From Actinomadura graeca (GTDB lineage: Bacteria; Actinomycetota; Actinomycetes; Streptosporangiales; Streptosporangiaceae), in NCBI RefSeq assembly GCF_019175365.1, contig NZ_CP059572.1, positions 8,657,501 to 8,721,500 on the forward strand: 64,000 bases of DNA. Reading direction: 5' to 3'. This document shows positions 21,047 through 28,693 of the stretch, one piece after another. Position 1 is the first letter of the stretch. Every line of letters starts with the position of its first letter. A program made the position numbers and the translations under genes. The notes below the pieces were generated by a model. The model ran no database searches. It saw only the letters and a program-made list of their open reading frames with translations, and was not told where the DNA came from.

Positions 21047-21892
21047 ATGAGCCATCCACACCTGGCCCCGCTGCGGCTGAACGGGCGCGAGATCGGTCCG
21101 CGGGCGATCATGGCGGTGGTCAACCGCACGCCCGACTCCTTCTTCGACAAGGGGGCCACCTACGCCTTCGACGCGGCCCTCGCCGCCGCCGGGCGCGCCG
21201 TCGAGGACGGCGCGGACATCATCGACATCGGCGGCGTCAAGGCCGGGCCCGGCGAGGACGTCGGCGTCACCGAGGAGCTGCGCCGCGTGGTGGACCTGGT
21301 CGCCGCCGTCCGCGACCTGCACCCCGGGGTGGTGATCAGCGTCGACACCTGGCGGGCCGAGGTCGGCGAGGCCGTCGCGCGGGCGGGAGCGGACCTGCTG
21401 AACGACACCTGGGGCGGCCCGGACCCGCGGCTCGCCGAGGTCGCCGCCGGCCACGGGATCGGGCTGGTCTGCTCGCACGCCGGCGCGCTGGACCCGCGCA
21501 CCCGCCCGCACCGGATCGGGTACGCCGACGTCATGGCCGAGGTGATCGGGCACGTCACCGCCGAGGCCGAGCGGGCCGTGGCCCTCGGCGTCCGCCGGGA
21601 CGCGATCCTCATCGACCCCGCCCACGACTTCGGCAAGAACACCCGCCACTCGCTGGAGATCAGCCGCCGGCTCGGCGAGATGACCGCGACGGGATGGCCG
21701 GTGCTGGTCGCGGTGTCCAACAAGGACTTCATCGGCGAGACCCTCGGCCGTCCCGTGGACAAGCGCGGCGCCGGCACCCTGGCCGTCCTGGGCGTCTCCG
21801 CATGGCTGGGCGCCCGCGTCTTCCGCGTCCACGACGTCCCGGCCGCCCGCCGGGCCCTGGAAGCGGTCCAGACCCTGGCCCCAGGCCCCTGA
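21047..21892 (+). CDS. folP2: FolP2-type dihydropteroate synthase homologue
   Basis: A 281-residue TIM-barrel protein with the pterin-binding signatures IMAVVNRTPDSFFDKGATY, ADIIDIGG, LLNDTWGG, IDPAHDFGKNT and VAVSNKDFIGETL. The VNRTPDSF(F/Y)DKGAT wording matches the mycobacterial FolP2 branch, in which the M. leprae paralogue was reported to lack dihydropteroate synthase activity, so a folate role should not be assumed. The ATG at 21047 is chosen over the upstream GTG-containing extension because family homology begins there. It is divergent from gmd, which may hint at a cell-envelope role (inference). Confidence 0.85.
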   Translation: MSHPHLAPLRLNGREIGPRAIMAVVNRTPDSFFDKGATYAFDAALAAAGRAVEDGADIIDIGGVKAGPGEDVGVTEELRRVVDLVAAVRDLHPGVVISVDTWRAEVGEAVARAGADLLNDTWGGPDPRLAEVAAGHGIGLVCSHAGALDPRTRPHRIGYADVMAEVIGHVTAEAERAVALGVRRDAILIDPAHDFGKNTRHSLEISRRLGEMTATGWPVLVAVSNKDFIGETLGRPVDKRGAGTLAVLGVSAWLGARVFRVHDVPAARRALEAVQTLAPGP

Positions 21893-21953
21893 CCGCCCAA
21901 GGACCACAGGAGCTCGCCCGAGATGCCCCCGATGCGGCGACCTCAGCCGTCAC

Positions 21954-22075
21954 GCGAGCGCGCTACCAGCCCGGCGGGGCGAAGCCGGAGGCGGGCCCCG
22001 GCGGGCTGATCGCGAAGCGATGACGCGCTCGCACAAGCACGGTCAAGCGGGCGAGCCGCCAGGCGAGCCCGCTTG
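21954..22075 (+). other. Palindrome-rich intergenic region / terminator between folP2 and CGNR gene
   Basis: Several nested inverted repeats fill this 200-base convergent gap: GCGAGCGCG (21954-21962) with CGCGCTCGC (22024-22032), an inner AGCCCG / CGGGCT pair, and the separate stem CAAGCGGGC (22044-22052) / GCCCGCTTG (22067-22075). The last is a good bidirectional terminator. The first may be a structured RNA element or a decayed repeat. Confidence 0.55.
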
Positions 22076-22089
22076 GGCCGGGATTGAAA

Positions 22090-22653
22090 TCAAGACGAGT
22101 GCGCCGCTTCGCGCTGGCGGGCGCGGTAGGCGGCCACGTGCATGCGGTTGCCGCAGGTGCGGCTGTCGCAGTAGCGGCGGCAGCGGTTGCGCGACAGGTC
22201 CACCAGCACGCGCGAGCAGTCCGGTGCCTCACAGGTGCGCAGCCGGTCGAGTTCTCCGGCGGCCACCACGTACGCCAGCGCCATGCCGCAGTCGGCGGCG
22301 AGGTGCTCGCCCATGGGCGCGCCGGGCGCGAAGAAGTGCACGTGCCAGTCGTAGCCGTCGTGGTCGGTCAGGTGCGGGGTGGCGCGGACGCCGCCGATCA
22401 CCTCGTTGACCAGCCGGACCGCGGTCGGCACGTCGGTGGCGCGGAACACCGCGTGGAACCGGTCGCGCAGGGACCTGACCCGGGTCAGGTCGGCGTCGGA
22501 GAGCTCGTGCACGTCGCTGAAGGCGTTGCGCTCCACGAACGCGCGCAGGCCGGTCAGCCCGTCCAGCTCCTCCGCGCCGGCCGCCGCGGCACCGGTGTTG
22601 ATCAGGTCGACGACGACGGCGAGCGCGTGCTCGGTGTCATGAGTGAAGATCAC
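22090..22653 (-). CDS. CGNR zinc-finger / ABATE-domain protein
   Basis: A 187-residue protein with an N-terminal ABATE-like helical domain (LAVVVDLINTG at about 11-21, LDGLTGLRAFVERN) and a C-terminal CGNR zinc finger: CEAPDCSRVLVDLSRNRCRRYCDSRTCGNRMHVAAYRAR (about 141-179), with four Cys and the eponymous Cys-Gly-Asn-Arg. Such proteins are predicted stress-linked DNA-binding regulators, common in actinobacteria. Targets unknown. Confidence 0.92.
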   Translation of the reverse strand: MIFTHDTEHALAVVVDLINTGAAAAGAEELDGLTGLRAFVERNAFSDVHELSDADLTRVRSLRDRFHAVFRATDVPTAVRLVNEVIGGVRATPHLTDHDGYDWHVHFFAPGAPMGEHLAADCGMALAYVVAAGELDRLRTCEAPDCSRVLVDLSRNRCRRYCDSRTCGNRMHVAAYRARQREAAHSS

Positions 22654-22941
22654 GATGACTCCAGTCTCGGGGGACCGGGGCCCCTGGCTCCGGGGGTGGG
22701 ACCCCCAGACCCCCGGCGCGGTACGGAGGTCGTGCGCCCGGCGACGCCGCCGGGGCCGGAACGCGGCCCGGACTCAACCATATGACGGCCGGGCACCTCG
22801 TCCGCGCAGGGTCCGTGCCGCAGGCCCGCTGCGCTGCGCGCCGGGCGGATCCGGCACGGGCCCGCCCGGCGCACCGGGACCGTTCCACAACCCGCGCCGC
22901 GGTACGCGAGTACCCGCGCCCGATCGGGACATGATCACGCC
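22654..22941 (+). other. 288-base divergent intergenic region
   Basis: GC-rich spacer between the CGNR gene and the second antiporter. It holds a hairpin GGGGGT-GGG-ACCCCC (22692-22706) followed by another C-run, a motif type related to the tandem hairpins at 35041. I see no gene and no convincing promoter boxes. Confidence 0.4.
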
Positions 22942-24519
22942 GTGGGGGAGGATCGGCTCTTCATCGTCTTCCTGGTCGTCGCCGTGGTGGTGCTGCTGAC
23001 CCGCGCCCTGGCCGGGCGGCTGCGCGTGCCCGACGCGATCCTGCTCGTCCTGCTCGGCATGGCGGCGGGGTTCGTGCCCGCGCTGCCCGAGGTCGTCGTC
23101 CCGCCTGACCTGGTGCTGTTCGGCTTCCTGCCGCCGCTGGTCTACCACGCCGCGTTCTTCACCGCGCCGCGGGAGGCCCGCGCCGACATCGTCCCCATCG
23201 TCACCCTGGCGTTCGGGCTCACCACCGTCACCACGGTCGCCGTCGCGGGGACGGTGCACGCCCTGCTGCCCGGGCTCGGCTGGGCCGCCGCGCTGGCGTT
23301 CGGCGCGGCGGTCTCGCCGACAGACCCGGTGGCCGCGACGTCGGTGATGCAGCGGCTCGGCGCCCCGCCCCGGATGGTGACGATCCTGGAGGGCGAGAGC
23401 CTCATCAACGACGGCGCGGCGCTGACCATATTCGGCCTCGCCGCCGAGGCCCTCGGCAGCGGCTTCACCCCCGCCGAGGGCGCCGGGCGGGTCGTGCAGG
23501 TGGTGGCCGGGGGAGTGGCGTACGGGCTGGTGCTCGGCATCGTGATCCGCCGTGTCCGGCGCTCCATCAGGGATCCGGTCAGCCAGATCATCGTCTCGCT
23601 CGTGACGCCGTACCTGGCGTTCATCCCGGCGGAGAACCTGGGCGCGTCCGGGGTGCTGGCGACCGTCGTCGCCGGGTTCTCCATCGGCACCCACGGGGAG
23701 GGCGTGCTGCAGCCCGCGTCCCGGCTGGTCGGCAACGCGTTCTGGCAGATCCTGACGTTCCTGCTGGAGTCGGCGCTGTTCGTCCTGCTCGGCCTGGAGA
23801 TCCGGGAGGTGCTGCACGAGCCCGGCGGGCACACCTGGGGCGAGGTCGCGCTGACGACGCTCGCGGTGTCGGCGGTCGTCATCGGCGTCCGGCTGCTGTG
23901 GCAGCTCGGCAGCGGGCGCCTGGCGTCGGCGGTGCCCGGCGGGCGGCGCAGCCAGGAGGGGCTCGGCTGGCGGCAGCGCACGGTGATCGGCCTCGGCGGG
24001 ATGCGCGGCGCGATCTCGCTGGCCATCGCGCTGTCGCTGCCCGCCGCGGTCGGCCCGGAGCGCGGCCTGCTCGTCCTGCTCACCGCGCTGGTGGTGCTGA
24101 TCACCCTGATCGGGCAGGCGCCGCTGCTGCCGGTGCTGCTGCGCCGGCTCGGGCTGATCGAGTCCGAGCGGCGCCGGCGGGAGGCGATGATCGCGCGCAA
24201 GGCGGTGCTGCAGGCGGCGCTCGCGCGGCTGGACGAGATGGCCGAGGAGGACGAGGTGGACGAGCAGACCGCGGAGGCGTTCCGCCAGATGACGGAGGTC
24301 CGGCTGGACCGCCTCCGGTACTTCCTGGACCGGGAGGGCACCGGTGAGGGGGCGCGCCCGCCCAACACCCGGCACGTCCGCTCCGAGCTGGTCCGGGCGC
24401 AGCGCGCGAAACTGGACTCCCTCTACCGGAAGGGGCGGATCGGCGCCGAGACCCAGCGCGAGATCGGCCGGGAACTCGACTTCGAGGACCCGGTCGCGCT
24501 CAGGAAACCCCGGGCGTAG
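22942..24519 (+). CDS. CPA1-type Na+/H+ antiporter (second of two)
   Basis: A 525-residue protein, GTG start, with about 12 helices to residue 410. The ion-binding motif is canonical: AAVSPTDPVAATSVMQRL and LEGESLINDGAALTIF; further motifs are VVAGFSIGTHGEG, FWQILTFLLESALFVLLGLEI and GLGGMRGAISLAIALSLP. The C-terminal hydrophilic tail of about 110 residues is charged and helical (DEMAEEDEVDEQTAEAF, VRAQRAKLDSLYRKGRI). Unlike the first copy at 15328 it carries Thr-Asp-Pro at the first motif, so the two may differ in ion or pH dependence. Confidence 0.92.
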   Translation: MGEDRLFIVFLVVAVVVLLTRALAGRLRVPDAILLVLLGMAAGFVPALPEVVVPPDLVLFGFLPPLVYHAAFFTAPREARADIVPIVTLAFGLTTVTTVAVAGTVHALLPGLGWAAALAFGAAVSPTDPVAATSVMQRLGAPPRMVTILEGESLINDGAALTIFGLAAEALGSGFTPAEGAGRVVQVVAGGVAYGLVLGIVIRRVRRSIRDPVSQIIVSLVTPYLAFIPAENLGASGVLATVVAGFSIGTHGEGVLQPASRLVGNAFWQILTFLLESALFVLLGLEIREVLHEPGGHTWGEVALTTLAVSAVVIGVRLLWQLGSGRLASAVPGGRRSQEGLGWRQRTVIGLGGMRGAISLAIALSLPAAVGPERGLLVLLTALVVLITLIGQAPLLPVLLRRLGLIESERRRREAMIARKAVLQAALARLDEMAEEDEVDEQTAEAFRQMTEVRLDRLRYFLDREGTGEGARPPNTRHVRSELVRAQRAKLDSLYRKGRIGAETQREIGRELDFEDPVALRKPRA

Positions 24520-24528
24520 CGCCCGGGG
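24508..24528 (+). terminator. Terminator hairpin with the antiporter stop codon as its loop
   Basis: Perfect 9-bp stem CCCCGGGCG (24508-24516) / CGCCCGGGG (24520-24528); the 3-base loop 24517-24519 is exactly the TAG stop codon. It lies between convergent genes and can serve both directions. Confidence 0.75.
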
Positions 24529-24579
24529 AGCCTGCCGGCCGGTCCGGCGTCGCGTGGCCCCGTGCGGCCGCCGGGCGGG

Positions 24580-25152
24580 TCAGCGGGCGTAGTGGGGGTC
24601 GGCGACGACGGGGTAGAACGCGTCCGCGTGCTGGACGCGCATCGTCACGATCGTCCCCTCCAGCGCGTAGTCGGCCTTCACCTGGCGGAACATCGCGTCG
24701 CTCGCCCACGGGTTGTAGAGCCGGCCGACGGTGGCGCCGTAGCGCAGGTGGACGACGTCGTAGCCGCCGGAGGGCATCGCCTCCAGCGCCAGGCCGTCCG
24801 GGAGGGACAGCGCGAAGCGGAACTCCGAGGGAGCGTCAGGCCCGTGGATGACCGTGAGCAGCCGGACCCCGTTGTCGGTCGTCTGCGCGACGATGTCGGT
24901 GTCGAGGTCCACGCCCACGAACACCCGCAGGCTGGGCCGCAGCACCTGGGCGACCTTGTCGGACGCCGCGACGTCGATGCCGACGTGCAGGCGCTGCCCG
25001 TCCTTGGTCGGCACCCAGACCCCGTCGCGCGCGCGCTGGCCCCACGCGACATCCGGGTTCTCCAGTTCCTGAGGCTCGTTCTTGCCCCGTGCGACGAGAA
25101 TCCTCGACGCCGCGTTCATGGCCGCGGCGGCCCCATCCCGTGCATGCCTCAT
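24580..25152 (-). CDS. Hypothetical protein, 190 residues
   Basis: The ATG at 25152 follows GAGGGGG at good spacing. The protein has a short basic, Ala-rich N-terminus (no clear signal peptide), then an apparently beta-rich soluble domain (QRLHVGIDVAASDKVAQVLRPSLRVFVGVDLDTDIVAQ, GVRLLTVIHGPDAPSEFRFALSLPDGLALE) and ends VTMRVQHADAFYPVVADPHYAR. I do not recognise a family. An inverted repeat CGTGA-CA-TCACG lies at 25184-25195 upstream and may be its operator. Confidence 0.65.
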   Translation of the reverse strand: MRHARDGAAAAMNAASRILVARGKNEPQELENPDVAWGQRARDGVWVPTKDGQRLHVGIDVAASDKVAQVLRPSLRVFVGVDLDTDIVAQTTDNGVRLLTVIHGPDAPSEFRFALSLPDGLALEAMPSGGYDVVHLRYGATVGRLYNPWASDAMFRQVKADYALEGTIVTMRVQHADAFYPVVADPHYAR

Positions 25153-25360
25153 GGCGGGCCCCCTCGCCTTCTTTCTTCACTCACGTGACATCACGCTTGT
25201 CTCGGGTTTACCACGGCATGGCCCGGCAGGGTGTCCCTTGTCCTGCGGTCGGTTGGCCCGTGACGTTCGCCCGGTGCGTCGTTGGACCTTACACCACCCT
25301 TATACGCGCCGGTCGGGCGGCTATGGAACGCGCCCAGACGCGGATGATAAGGGGGCGGCA

Positions 25361-25405
25361 ATGAAGGACGCGGCCCGCACTATCCGCGACCTGAGCCTTC
25401 CATAG
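25361..25405 (+). CDS. Possible 14-residue mini-ORF upstream of the tRNA cluster
   Basis: ATG 25361 is preceded by AAGGGGGCGGCA, a strong ribosome site, and encodes MKDAARTIRDLSLP before TAG. It sits alone in a 345-base region without other genes, 92 bases before the tRNA-Trp gene. It may be a leader peptide or a chance ORF; the codon choice is unremarkable and no homology can be tested here. Confidence 0.3.
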   Translation: MKDAARTIRDLSLP

Positions 25406-25497
25406 CGTGACCGGCCGTTTCTGCGTGACGTGGAAAATCCTTTGCGCGGGATCGCGGGGCCGCCCCATCCTTGACCATGTCGGGAACGACGGTTCGA

Positions 25498-25569
25498 AGG
25501 GGTGAGCCACCGGTTGGGCGGCTGGTCTCCAAAACCAGCGGAAAGTGGGTTCGACTCCCTCCGCCCCTG
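25498..25569 (+). tRNA. tRNA-Trp(CCA), divergent form
   Basis: 72 bases fold as a cloverleaf: acceptor AGGGGTG (25498-25504) with CGCCCCT (25562-25568), anticodon stem CTGGT/ACCAG with loop CTCCAAA (anticodon 25529-25531), T-loop TTCGACT. Bacterial Trp identity elements A1-U72, CCA anticodon and G73 are kept. It is odd: the D-stem is only 3 bp (GCC/GGC), one of bases 8-9 is missing, and the T-stem contains a T-T mismatch (GTGGG/CCCTC). No CCA tail is encoded. Probably an extra, not the housekeeping, Trp tRNA. Confidence 0.75.
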
Positions 25570-25584
25570 CTGTGAGTGATCGAC

Positions 25585-25655
25585 GGGCTTGTGGTGTAAC
25601 GGAAGCACACTTCCCTTGCAAGGAAGCGATCAGGGTTCGACTCCCTGCTGGTCCA
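25585..25655 (+). tRNA. tRNA-Ala(UGC), divergent form
   Basis: 71 bases: acceptor GGGCTTG (25585-25591) with CTGGTCC (25648-25654), D-arm GTGT/GCAC, anticodon stem CTTCC/GGAAG with loop CTTGCAA (anticodon TGC 25617-25619), T-stem CAGGG/CCCTG with TTCGACT. The alanine identity pair G3-U70 and A73 are present, which supports real charging by AlaRS. A T-T mismatch at pair 6-67, a T-G at 5-68 and a 4-base variable loop make it atypical. CCA is not encoded. Confidence 0.8.
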
Positions 25656-25699
25656 CGCGGCGGCCCCGGCCGCCGGCCGGGCGCTCCCGGCCTTTTCCG

Positions 25700-25784
25700 G
25701 GAGGGTTGGCCGAACGGTAAGGCAGCAGTTTCGAAAACTGACGTCGAGGTGAAACTCGAAGGGGTTCAACTCCCTTACCCTCCG
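25700..25784 (+). tRNA. tRNA-Ser(CGA), class II
   Basis: 85 bases with a long variable arm: acceptor GGAGGGT (25700-25706) pairs fully with ACCCTCC (25777-25783), D-stem GCC/GGC, anticodon loop TTCGAAA with CGA at 25732-25734, variable stem CGAG/CTCG, T-loop TTCAACT, G73. The base of the anticodon stem has a G-A mismatch. The long variable arm is the serine identity feature. Confidence 0.88.
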
Positions 25785-25884
25785 CACACGCCGGAGCGCG
25801 GCCGAACGGCCGGCGGTGACATCCGGACGGAAAGGGCCGCCGCGGTGCGCCCGCGCCGCGGCGGCGCCTCCCGCCGCCCGGCCG

Positions 25885-27222
25885 TCAGGCCGGGACGGGC
25901 TCGCCGACGTCCGCCGTCTCGATCAGGTCCCCGAGGACCTCGGTCAGCCGGTCCAGGGCGCCCGCGATCCAGGGGAGCCCGGCCGGGGAGGGCGAGGCCA
26001 GGGCGGCCAGGCGCTGCTCGTCGTCCTCCCCGTAGAGCAGGCTCGGCGCCACCCGCATCCGCAGCGCCGCCGGGGCGTCCCCGAACGCGCTACCGGGCAG
26101 GACGCCCATTCCGTAACGTTCCAAAAGCAGGCCCGTCAGGTCGGAGGACGTACGGATGCCGTGGCCTTCCCGCAGGACGTCCCGCAGGGGCCCGAAGTCG
26201 GGGTAGAGGTAGAAGGCCGCTTCCGGCCGCGTGACCGACGCGCCGGCGGCGGCGAACCGGTCGGCGACGGCGCCCGTGACGGCGGCGTGCAGGCGGCGGC
26301 TGCGGTCGATGTGCTCGGCCAGCTCGGGCGGCTCCGCGAACGCGTAGGCGGCGGCGTGCTGCATCGGGGCGGGCGCGCTGGACCAGATCTCGCTGGCCAC
26401 GCCCAGCACGCTGTCGCGCAGCTCGCGGCCGAACGGGCCGTCCGGCAGGCGGGCGACGCCGAGCCGCCAGCCCCCGGCCGCCAGGCTCTTGCTCAGCGCG
26501 GTCGTCACCACGGTCCGCTCGGGCGCGAAACCCGCGGGGCTCGGCACCGCGTGCCCGGGGTCGTGCACCAGGTCGCGGTAGATCTCGTCCGAGATGATCA
26601 CCAGGTCCAGGTCCCGGGCGACCGCGCACAGCCGGCGGACGGTGTCCTCCGAGGCGATGGTCCCGGTGGGGTTGTCGGGCAGCGTGACGATCACGGTGCG
26701 GACGGTCCGTCCCCGCGCACGGGCCCGGACCACCGCGTCGGCGAGCAGGGCCGGGCTGGGCACCCCGCCCTCACCGGGCGGCGTGGCCACGCGCACCGCC
26801 TCGGCCCCCGCGAGGGAGGTCTGCGCGGCGTAGGAGACCCAGCTCGGCGCGGCCACCACCACGTCACCCCCGAGTGACATCAGCAGGGCGAACAGCAACG
26901 GCTTACTGCCGGGACCGGCGACCACCACGGACGGGTCGGTGGGCAGGGCCCGGCGGGTCCAGTACCCCGCCGCCGCGGCGCGCAGCGCGGCGGACCCGGC
27001 GACGGGCCCGTAGCCGCCGCGGCCGGCCGCCGCCTCCAGCTCGCGGGTCAGTGCGGGGTGGATGGGGATGCCCGCCTCGCCGAACCCGAGGGGGAGGACG
27101 GGCACCCCCTGCCTTTTCTTACGGGCGAGTGCTTCGTTCACGGCGAGCGTGGCGGAGAGGGGCACCGGGCGCGGTGCGAAGGACAGCGCCCGGACGGGCG
27201 TGGACTGGCTCTGGGCAGGCAT
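25885..27222 (-). CDS. Class I/II PLP-dependent aminotransferase
   Basis: A 445-residue fold-type I aminotransferase: substrate-entry GFGEAGIPIHPAL, GGYGPVAGSAALRAAAAGYW, the NPTG motif (LPDNPTGTIAS), DEIYRDL, the PLP lysine in TTALSKSLAAGGWRLG, and the C-terminal Arg region LRMRVAPSLLYG. It transfers amino groups between an amino acid and a 2-oxo acid; substrate not deducible. ATG 27222 was chosen over the adjacent GTG 27225 because GGAG is better spaced. Divergent from a LysR gene across a tandem repeat, so that regulator is a plausible controller. Confidence 0.9.
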   Translation of the reverse strand: MPAQSQSTPVRALSFAPRPVPLSATLAVNEALARKKRQGVPVLPLGFGEAGIPIHPALTRELEAAAGRGGYGPVAGSAALRAAAAGYWTRRALPTDPSVVVAGPGSKPLLFALLMSLGGDVVVAAPSWVSYAAQTSLAGAEAVRVATPPGEGGVPSPALLADAVVRARARGRTVRTVIVTLPDNPTGTIASEDTVRRLCAVARDLDLVIISDEIYRDLVHDPGHAVPSPAGFAPERTVVTTALSKSLAAGGWRLGVARLPDGPFGRELRDSVLGVASEIWSSAPAPMQHAAAYAFAEPPELAEHIDRSRRLHAAVTGAVADRFAAAGASVTRPEAAFYLYPDFGPLRDVLREGHGIRTSSDLTGLLLERYGMGVLPGSAFGDAPAALRMRVAPSLLYGEDDEQRLAALASPSPAGLPWIAGALDRLTEVLGDLIETADVGEPVPA

Positions 27223-27249
27223 CACGGCTCCAGCGGGAATAACAGGGCT

Positions 27250-27361
27250 GGCGGTTAGTGGGCACGGCGGCTAGTGGGCACGGCGGTCAGCGGGCATCGT
27301 GGTCAGCGGGTATGGCGGATAGAGGGCACGGCGGTTAGTGGGCACGGCGGATAGAGGGTGC
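27250..27361 (+). repeat. Seven-copy 16-bp tandem repeat (minisatellite)
   Basis: Seven contiguous 16-base units, consensus GGCGGTTAGTGGGCAC, at 27250, 27266, 27282, 27298, 27314, 27330 and 27346. Copies 1 and 6 are identical; others differ at two to six positions, the fourth (CGTGGTCAGCGGGTAT) most. The array fills most of the 267 bases between the divergent aminotransferase and LysR genes, so it may space or form part of their control region. Confidence 0.9.
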
Positions 27362-27489
27362 GGCGAGAAGGATCGGGTCGGCTGCTGATGGATCCCCGTC
27401 TTCGACCCCGGCCGGGCGTCGCTTCATGCTTGCCCGCTTTTAGCATCATCACAAGCGAGTCTCATCGATGGTGACCGTAAGCTGAGCTG

Positions 27490-28416
27490 ATGCTGGAGCT
27501 ACGCCGCCTGCGGCTTCTCGCCGAGTTCGCCCGCCGCGGCAGCATCGCCGCGGCCGCCGCGGCCCTCGGGTACACGCCCTCGGCCGTCTCCCAGCAGCTG
27601 GCCGCGCTGGAGCGGGAGGCCCGCGTCCCCCTGCTGGACCGCACCGCGCGCAGCGCCGAGCTGACCGACGCCGGGCGCCGCCTCGCCGACCGCGCCGAGG
27701 AGATCCTCACCCTCGTCGAGACCGCCGAGGCGGAGCTGTCCGCGCAGGCCGACACCCCCATGGGCCGTGTGGTGGTCACCGCGTTCCCGACCGCCGCCGT
27801 CGCCTTCGCCCCCGCGCTGGCGCACAGCCTCGCCGACCATCCCGGGCTGACGTTCGTGCTGCGCCAGACCCGCCCTGACGACGGCGTGCGGCAGGTGCAG
27901 AACGGCGAGGTGGACATCGCCCTCATCGACGACTGGACGGGCAAGGTCCCCGATCAGTCGCCCGCCGTGCTGGAGTTCTTCCACCTGCGCCGCGACCCGC
28001 TCGTGCTGGTCGTCCCGTCCGCGCACCGGATGTCGGACCCTGAGCGGCCCGTCCGGCTGCACGAGCTGCGGGAGGAGCCGTGGATGGCGGCGCCGCCGGG
28101 GGAGCCCTCGCGGCAGGCGGTGGAGCGGCTGCTGGACACCGTCGGCGGCGCCCGTCCCGTCCCCTGGGAGTTCGAGGGGCTGCACACGATCCTCAGCCTG
28201 GTCGCGCGCGGCATCGGGATCACGGCCGTGCCCGCGCTGGCGCTCGCGGCCGGTGACCAGGGCGTCGCGGTGCGGCGCATCCCGGAGTGCACGCTGGCCC
28301 GCGAGGTGTACGCGGTCACGCGGAAGGCGAGCGTGCGCAGGCCGTCGGTCGCGGTCACGCTGCGGGCCATCTACGCCGCCGCCCGTGACGTCCGGCCGCC
28401 CCTCCCCGGGGGCTGA
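27490..28416 (+). CDS. LysR-family transcriptional regulator
   Basis: A 308-residue LysR protein: winged helix 1-58 (MLELRRLRLLAEFARRGSIAAAAAALGYTPSAVSQQLAALEREARVPLLDR) and effector-binding domain from about 90 (GRVVVTAFPTAAVAFAP, QVQNGEVDIALIDDW, LVARGIGITAVPALAL). It is transcribed away from the aminotransferase gene, the classic arrangement for LysR control of a divergent target. A CATCGATG palindrome close upstream of the start could belong to its binding region. Confidence 0.92.
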   Translation: MLELRRLRLLAEFARRGSIAAAAAALGYTPSAVSQQLAALEREARVPLLDRTARSAELTDAGRRLADRAEEILTLVETAEAELSAQADTPMGRVVVTAFPTAAVAFAPALAHSLADHPGLTFVLRQTRPDDGVRQVQNGEVDIALIDDWTGKVPDQSPAVLEFFHLRRDPLVLVVPSAHRMSDPERPVRLHELREEPWMAAPPGEPSRQAVERLLDTVGGARPVPWEFEGLHTILSLVARGIGITAVPALALAAGDQGVAVRRIPECTLAREVYAVTRKASVRRPSVAVTLRAIYAAARDVRPPLPGG

Positions 28417-28693
28417 ACGGGCATCGCCGATCTTCCGGACGAACAGGATGAATTGGATGAACCGGGCGGTGTGGGCGGTGTAAAAGGGGCAAACTGGTAC
28501 GCAACGGGCGAGGCTGCGGTTCGGCCCCGACCGCATCCGGCCGGACCCCGGACCCGCACGGGCCCCCGTCCGAACTACCGGGCGAAAGGTGTGTTCCTCG
28601 CCAAAGCGGGTGGACACGCGCCGCGCATCACGTACGGTGGTGCGAATCGTCACCACCGCGTCCATGCACACCGATCGGGGAGCGCAGCGCTCG

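Noticed and set aside
25471..25497. TTGACC as the -35 of the tRNA cluster
   Set aside because: The tRNA-Trp gene begins 22 bases after it, leaving no room for a -10 and a start point upstream of the mature 5' end.
27250..27361. Possible CRISPR array
   Set aside because: Units are 16 bp and contiguous, without unique spacers, and no cas gene is near.
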